From the NCBI GenBank assembly GCA_019359375.1, contig JAHHHL010000028.1, positions 1 to 64,000 of the forward strand: a DNA stretch of 64,000 bases, read 5' to 3'. Positions 60,959 through 64,000 of the stretch are shown piece by piece. Position 1 is the first letter of the stretch; every line of letters begins with the position of its first letter. The notes under the pieces were generated by a model, which did no database searches, was not told the DNA's origin, and saw only the letters and a list, made by a program, of their open reading frames with translations. The translations under genes and the position numbers were made by a program. Origin of the DNA: Lyngbya sp. HA4199-MV5. GTDB lineage: Bacteria; Cyanobacteriota; Cyanobacteriia; Leptolyngbyales; Leptolyngbyaceae.

Positions 60959-62089
60959 CTACTCACGCATAGCCGCCAGCGCCGCCTTATTAATCCGTGC
61001 ATTGCACTTGCGAGGGTTATAGATGCTGGTGTACCAGGTACAGCGCTTGCATACATCGGGAAAGTCACCGCGTTCATGGCGATCGATCAACTCATCAATA
61101 GCATGTCCCGTCCAGATCTCTGCCAGCGACGATTCGTTCAGATCTCCAATAATTAACTCAGCTTCAACATCTCGACACGCACAAGCATTCACCTTCCCAT
61201 TAGCAAGCACAACTGGTTTTCTAAACAGCAGTTCGCAGGCTCCTCGTTTGTACGGTGGCAAAACGGCTTCTAAACCGACGTTTTTTAACGCCTCTCCGTC
61301 AACTTTGCCTGCCCAAGAATCAAACATCACAACTTTTTGCAGATCAAGCAGACCTTCTTGAATATAGTGCTGGCACTGCTCCCAAAAATCCCCCACCCAA
61401 TTTGACGGTGGGCAACGCAAGGCAAGGCTAAACCGCATAGAGGAACCAGCTTTGCGCTTTGCTTCAATAAACGCCTCAATGTTACGACGGACTAAATCAA
61501 AGTAATCAACGCCCATAATGGCGTGATAAGTCTGCCTGTCGAACCCACCCCACGACACTTGAATGTGCAGTTTATCGCCATATCTTAGAAGCTTCTCGCT
61601 TAGCTGCCGCTTCATCAAAATGCCATTAGTGTAGAAATCAAAGCCTTCAATTTGAGGACGTTGATAGAGGTCGTCAAGGCGCTGGAAAAGATCGCGATCG
61701 ACAAACGGATCCCCCACAATGGGTGTGAGAGAGACATACTTGCCGCCCATTGCTACATACTCATCAACAATGCGTCGAAATTGCTCCATCGGCATCGTTT
61801 CTTTTGCCCGCTCCATTTGGGGGTAAGCACAGAAAACACATTTGGCGTTACAAATGTTCGTCCCCTCAAGATGAAGGTTTTGCGGTAACTGACGGGTCGC
61901 TTCCAAAATCTGCCGAATCGATCGTCGCTGTAGGCGAAAACAGTATTCAGTCGCTACCAGATCAAGCAACCAACCCAAATAATGCCTGCTAGGGCGAAGA
62001 AGATGCGTATTCACCCAGCTCAAAGCGGTTTGAGATCTCTGACCGAAAGAATAGTTCATAACGCGTCTATCGCCACCAAGGAATGACAT
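60959..62089 (-). CDS. Radical SAM/SPASM domain protein
   Basis: A 376-residue radical S-adenosylmethionine enzyme. The 4Fe-4S motif is CxxxCxxC at C80, C84, C87 (NICNAKCVFCAYP). The TIM-barrel part includes YVSLTPIVGDPFVDRDLFQRLDDL and FDFYTNGILM. A C-terminal SPASM-like cluster has cysteines in KRGACELLFRKP, KVNACACRDVEAEL and DVCKRCTWYTSIYNPRKCNARINKAAL. SPASM enzymes often modify peptides or proteins, or bridge glycan precursors. The start could be 62089 or the ATG at 62059. No precursor peptide or tailoring gene was recognised next to it. Confidence 0.88.
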   Translation of the reverse strand: MSFLGGDRRVMNYSFGQRSQTALSWVNTHLLRPSRHYLGWLLDLVATEYCFRLQRRSIRQILEATRQLPQNLHLEGTNICNAKCVFCAYPQMERAKETMPMEQFRRIVDEYVAMGGKYVSLTPIVGDPFVDRDLFQRLDDLYQRPQIEGFDFYTNGILMKRQLSEKLLRYGDKLHIQVSWGGFDRQTYHAIMGVDYFDLVRRNIEAFIEAKRKAGSSMRFSLALRCPPSNWVGDFWEQCQHYIQEGLLDLQKVVMFDSWAGKVDGEALKNVGLEAVLPPYKRGACELLFRKPVVLANGKVNACACRDVEAELIIGDLNESSLAEIWTGHAIDELIDRHERGDFPDVCKRCTWYTSIYNPRKCNARINKAALAAMRE

Positions 62090-62576
62090 TCAGAGAAGAA
62101 AAAATTCTTCTACAAAGAAATTTATGCTTGAAGGCTGACAGCACCATCAACCATTCGTAGTCTTTCTATGTGTATCGTGCTGCAAAATCGGTACACGCTC
62201 CAAAGCCTTTGCCTGAATGGTAATGCCGCTATGAGGTACTACAGCCGCCTACTATTATACCTATCCCCTTAAAACGCCGTTTCTTTGAATGCAATGCCGT
62301 TCGATCTTTAAGCAAGCTTTAACTTTTTCTTAATTCAGCTAGACAGATTAAAGAGTCAATGAAATTTAGCGATCGACGGTCTTCATCTGCTAAGCGATCG
62401 TGGATTTATTAAGGTGTCATTCTCTTCTGCCAGTTGATAGGGCTGTGCCTAAAAGCATGAGCATGGGTGAAGTGAAACCGGGACAGTAAAAAACGGCATA
62501 ATAGATATGTAGGGTGGTTTGCTGAAGCCGCGTACAATTCAGCTCACCCGATTACACGTTGAGGAATAGCACAGGC
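62090..62576. other. Divergent intergenic region upstream of msrB
   Basis: Between the radical SAM gene (minus) and msrB (plus). AT-rich parts around 62490-62510 contain TAATAG-like -10 sequences for msrB, but no clean -35 partner. No RNA gene or repeat was recognised. Confidence 0.4.
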
Positions 62577-62984
62577 ATGACAACCACAGATCGTGAATTT
62601 GAAGTCAAAAAAACTGAAGACGAATGGCGGAGCATTTTAACGCCAGAACAGTTCCGTGTATTGCGCCAGCACGGTACAGAGCGTGCCCGTACCAGCCCCT
62701 TAGATAAGCAGTACGGTAAGGGACTCTACGTTTGTGCGGGATGTGACCTCCCCCTCTTTTCATCCGACACTAAATTTGACAGTGGTACAGGGTGGCCCAG
62801 CTTTTTTCAGCCGATCGATGGTGCCATTGATACGACGATCGATCGATCGCTGTTTATGACCCGTGTTGAGACTCATTGCCACCGTTGTGGTGGGCACCTG
62901 GGGCATGTGTTCGAGGATGGTCCTAAGCCAACGGGGCAGCGTTACTGCATGAATGGAGTGTCACTGAAGTTCATTCCTAGCTAA
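62577..62984 (+). CDS. msrB: Peptide-methionine (R)-S-oxide reductase
   Basis: Repairs oxidised methionine (R-sulfoxide) in proteins using thioredoxin. The 135-residue protein has two CxxC zinc motifs, C53/C56 (VCAGCDLP) and C101/C104 ([12 protein letters not shown]), and the catalytic cysteine C124 in [17 protein letters not shown] is the substrate-binding motif. The ATG at 62577 begins [12 protein letters not shown], the usual start; an in-frame TTG at 62559 is less likely. A MITE lies about 175 bp downstream. Confidence 0.96.
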   Translation: MTTTDREFEVKKTEDEWRSILTPEQFRVLRQHGTERARTSPLDKQYGKGLYVCAGCDLPLFSSDTKFDSGTGWPSFFQPIDGAIDTTIDRSLFMTRVETHCHRCGGHLGHVFEDGPKPTGQRYCMNGVSLKFIPS

Positions 62985-63160
62985 GAGAGGTGTCATCATC
63001 ATGCTCAGAGAACAGCCATGATTACATGACTGCTCTTGCTGCCATCGTCAAAACGATGAGCATCAACTGACCTGTAAGAAACACCCTGGTCTGCTATATT
63101 TTTCTCTCGACGGGGCTGAAATTCTCTAGATCGCTGATCTTCGGTAGGTTCACTGCCCTA

Positions 63161-63285
63161 GGGGCTGTCATCAATTACTACTACACATGATTTTCAGCAA
63201 GGGTTCCAGCCCCTAGCTTGGTGTGCCGGGACGGGCGTGACACTGCTGATATTGCAAGGTTTCGGAGCTAATTGATGACACGCCC
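63161..63285. mobile_element. MITE copy 4 (TA-flanked, about 125 bp)
   Basis: Ends GGGGCTGTCATCAATTA and TAATTGATGACACGCCC, with TA directly outside both ends (63159-63160 and 63286-63287). Its right edge touches the glycosyltransferase gene: the TAG stop codon of that gene is made from the flanking TA and the first base of the element. The orientation is the same as copy 1. Confidence 0.85.
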
Positions 63286-64000
63286 TAATGTGACACAACT
63301 GATTGCGCCATCCGTCCAGCTACCTCTGGGGCTGGCTTCAGCGTCTGTTGAGCGATCGCCTCTTCAAACACCTCTACAACCCGGTCTACCTTAGCATCCC
63401 AGTCAAGGTAATTCGTTCTCACTCGATGTTTGCTCGCTTCACCCATTTGCTCACGCAAGTCTGGCGATTGTGCTAACCGAATCATTGCCTCAGCCAGACC
63501 GTTGACGAACGCCTCCTCTGTGTCTAAATCAACCAGGATCCCACAGCTTGCGTCGGCATATTGCCCTGGTCCTGCCCAATTGGCGGCAATAACAGGCATG
63601 CCGATGGCCATTGCTTCCAGCATCGCACAGCCTCCACAGTCCCGGATTGCAGGAACCATATACACGTCACACTCACGAATGAGCGCTGCTGCCGCATCTA
63701 GCGCCATCCAACCGTGAAAGTTGACTCGATCTTGAATGTTTAGAGCTGCCACCTGAGCCTTGGTTGCTTCCAATAGTTCGCCACTTCCAATCAATTCCAG
63801 GACGGAGTTAGTGGTTTCTGCGACTTGCTTGAACGCTTCTACCAGATAAGGAATGCCTTTTTGATCAACAAACCGCGCCATGTAGACAAAGCGGGTTGGC
63901 TCACCAGGTTTAGCCTTTTGTTTCTCAATCGGCTGCCAGAGAGACAAATCGACTCCACTTTCTACCACTTCATAAACTTTTCCCCGGTAGCCCGATGGTA
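63285..64000 (-). CDS. GT4-type glycosyltransferase, 5' end outside the window
   Basis: A partial group-1 glycosyltransferase; the frame is still open at the window edge. Visible are the C-terminal Rossmann domain segments FVYMARFVDQKGIPYLVEAFKQVAETTNSVLELIGSG, VNFHGWMALDAAAALIRECDVYMVPAIRDCGGCAMLEAMAIGMPVIAANWAGPGQYADASCGILVDLDTEEAFVNGLAEAMIRLAQSPDLREQMGEASKHRV. The E-x7-E sugar-nucleotide motif appears as GCAMLEAMAIG with a Cys/Gly-rich replacement of the first Glu region. Donor and acceptor are unknown. Its stop codon TAG lies on the MITE copy 4 boundary, so its native C-terminus may have been changed by that insertion. Confidence 0.85.
   Translation of the reverse strand, partial: PSGYRGKVYEVVESGVDLSLWQPIEKQKAKPGEPTRFVYMARFVDQKGIPYLVEAFKQVAETTNSVLELIGSGELLEATKAQVAALNIQDRVNFHGWMALDAAAALIRECDVYMVPAIRDCGGCAMLEAMAIGMPVIAANWAGPGQYADASCGILVDLDTEEAFVNGLAEAMIRLAQSPDLREQMGEASKHRVRTNYLDWDAKVDRVVEVFEEAIAQQTLKPAPEVAGRMAQSVVSH

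Overview
The window is a piece of a cyanobacterial chromosome, most likely from a filamentous or Leptolyngbya-like lineage. The evidence is the very frequent GCGATCGC (HIP1) octamer, a phycobilin-type heme oxygenase, ndhM, crtH, gun4, a Ycf29-like regulator, a cyanobacterial Lpt set, cry-DASH, and many purine-rich or GGCTAAAGG-type repeats between genes. About 53 protein genes are supported. No rRNA, tRNA, CRISPR array or complete transposase gene was recognised.

Layout. 0.4-9.6 kb: an M16 protease, map, several unknown or membrane proteins (YggT, YtxH-like), upp and crtH. 9.6-15.5 kb: a small Mo-nitrogenase C-domain protein, a CobW-type metallochaperone, ho1, ndhM, coaE and a YbjN-like protein. 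15.5-26.1 kb: two small inverted-repeat elements, tldD, a CapA-like protein, an aldose epimerase-like protein, a lipoprotein hydrolase, a HAD phosphatase and a giant TPR/SPINDLY/methyltransferase fusion. 26.1-32.6 kb: a type IV pilin followed by an accessory zone of structured repeats, then a NarL-type regulator, a CHASE2 kinase, and DUF928 and DUF309 proteins. 32.8-35.6 kb: lptA-lptB-lptF/G. 35.8-45.4 kb: icd, the Ycf29-like regulator, a heptose-phosphate adenylyltransferase-like protein, gun4, murF, dedA, a STAS protein, cry-DASH and a GlsB-like membrane protein. 45.8-51.2 kb: a family-5 solute-binding lipoprotein with a DUF2470 protein, a secreted protein, DUF4230 and an AhpD-like protein. 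51.3-58.9 kb: aroA, glutathione reductase, a SulP transporter, an alpha/beta-hydrolase lacking its nucleophile and an orphan HlyD. 59-64 kb: an unknown 444-residue protein, a radical SAM/SPASM protein, msrB and a glycosyltransferase cut by the window edge.

Themes. Much is housekeeping: tetrapyrrole and carotenoid metabolism (ho1, gun4, crtH), envelope building (murF, Lpt proteins, heptose adenylyltransferase, CapA), coenzyme and aromatic biosynthesis (coaE, aroA), redox and light protection (gor, msrB, cry-DASH). The regulatory theme is two-component signalling (CHASE2 kinase plus NarL regulator) with candidate NtcA, SyCRP1 and TetR sites. The most unusual content is non-coding: a four-copy, roughly 125-bp MITE family flanked by TA, a multi-branched palindromic element downstream of the pilin gene, a compact candidate small RNA upstream of crtH with a good promoter and terminator, and several other palindromic repeats. 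No large gene system with a clearly new function was seen.
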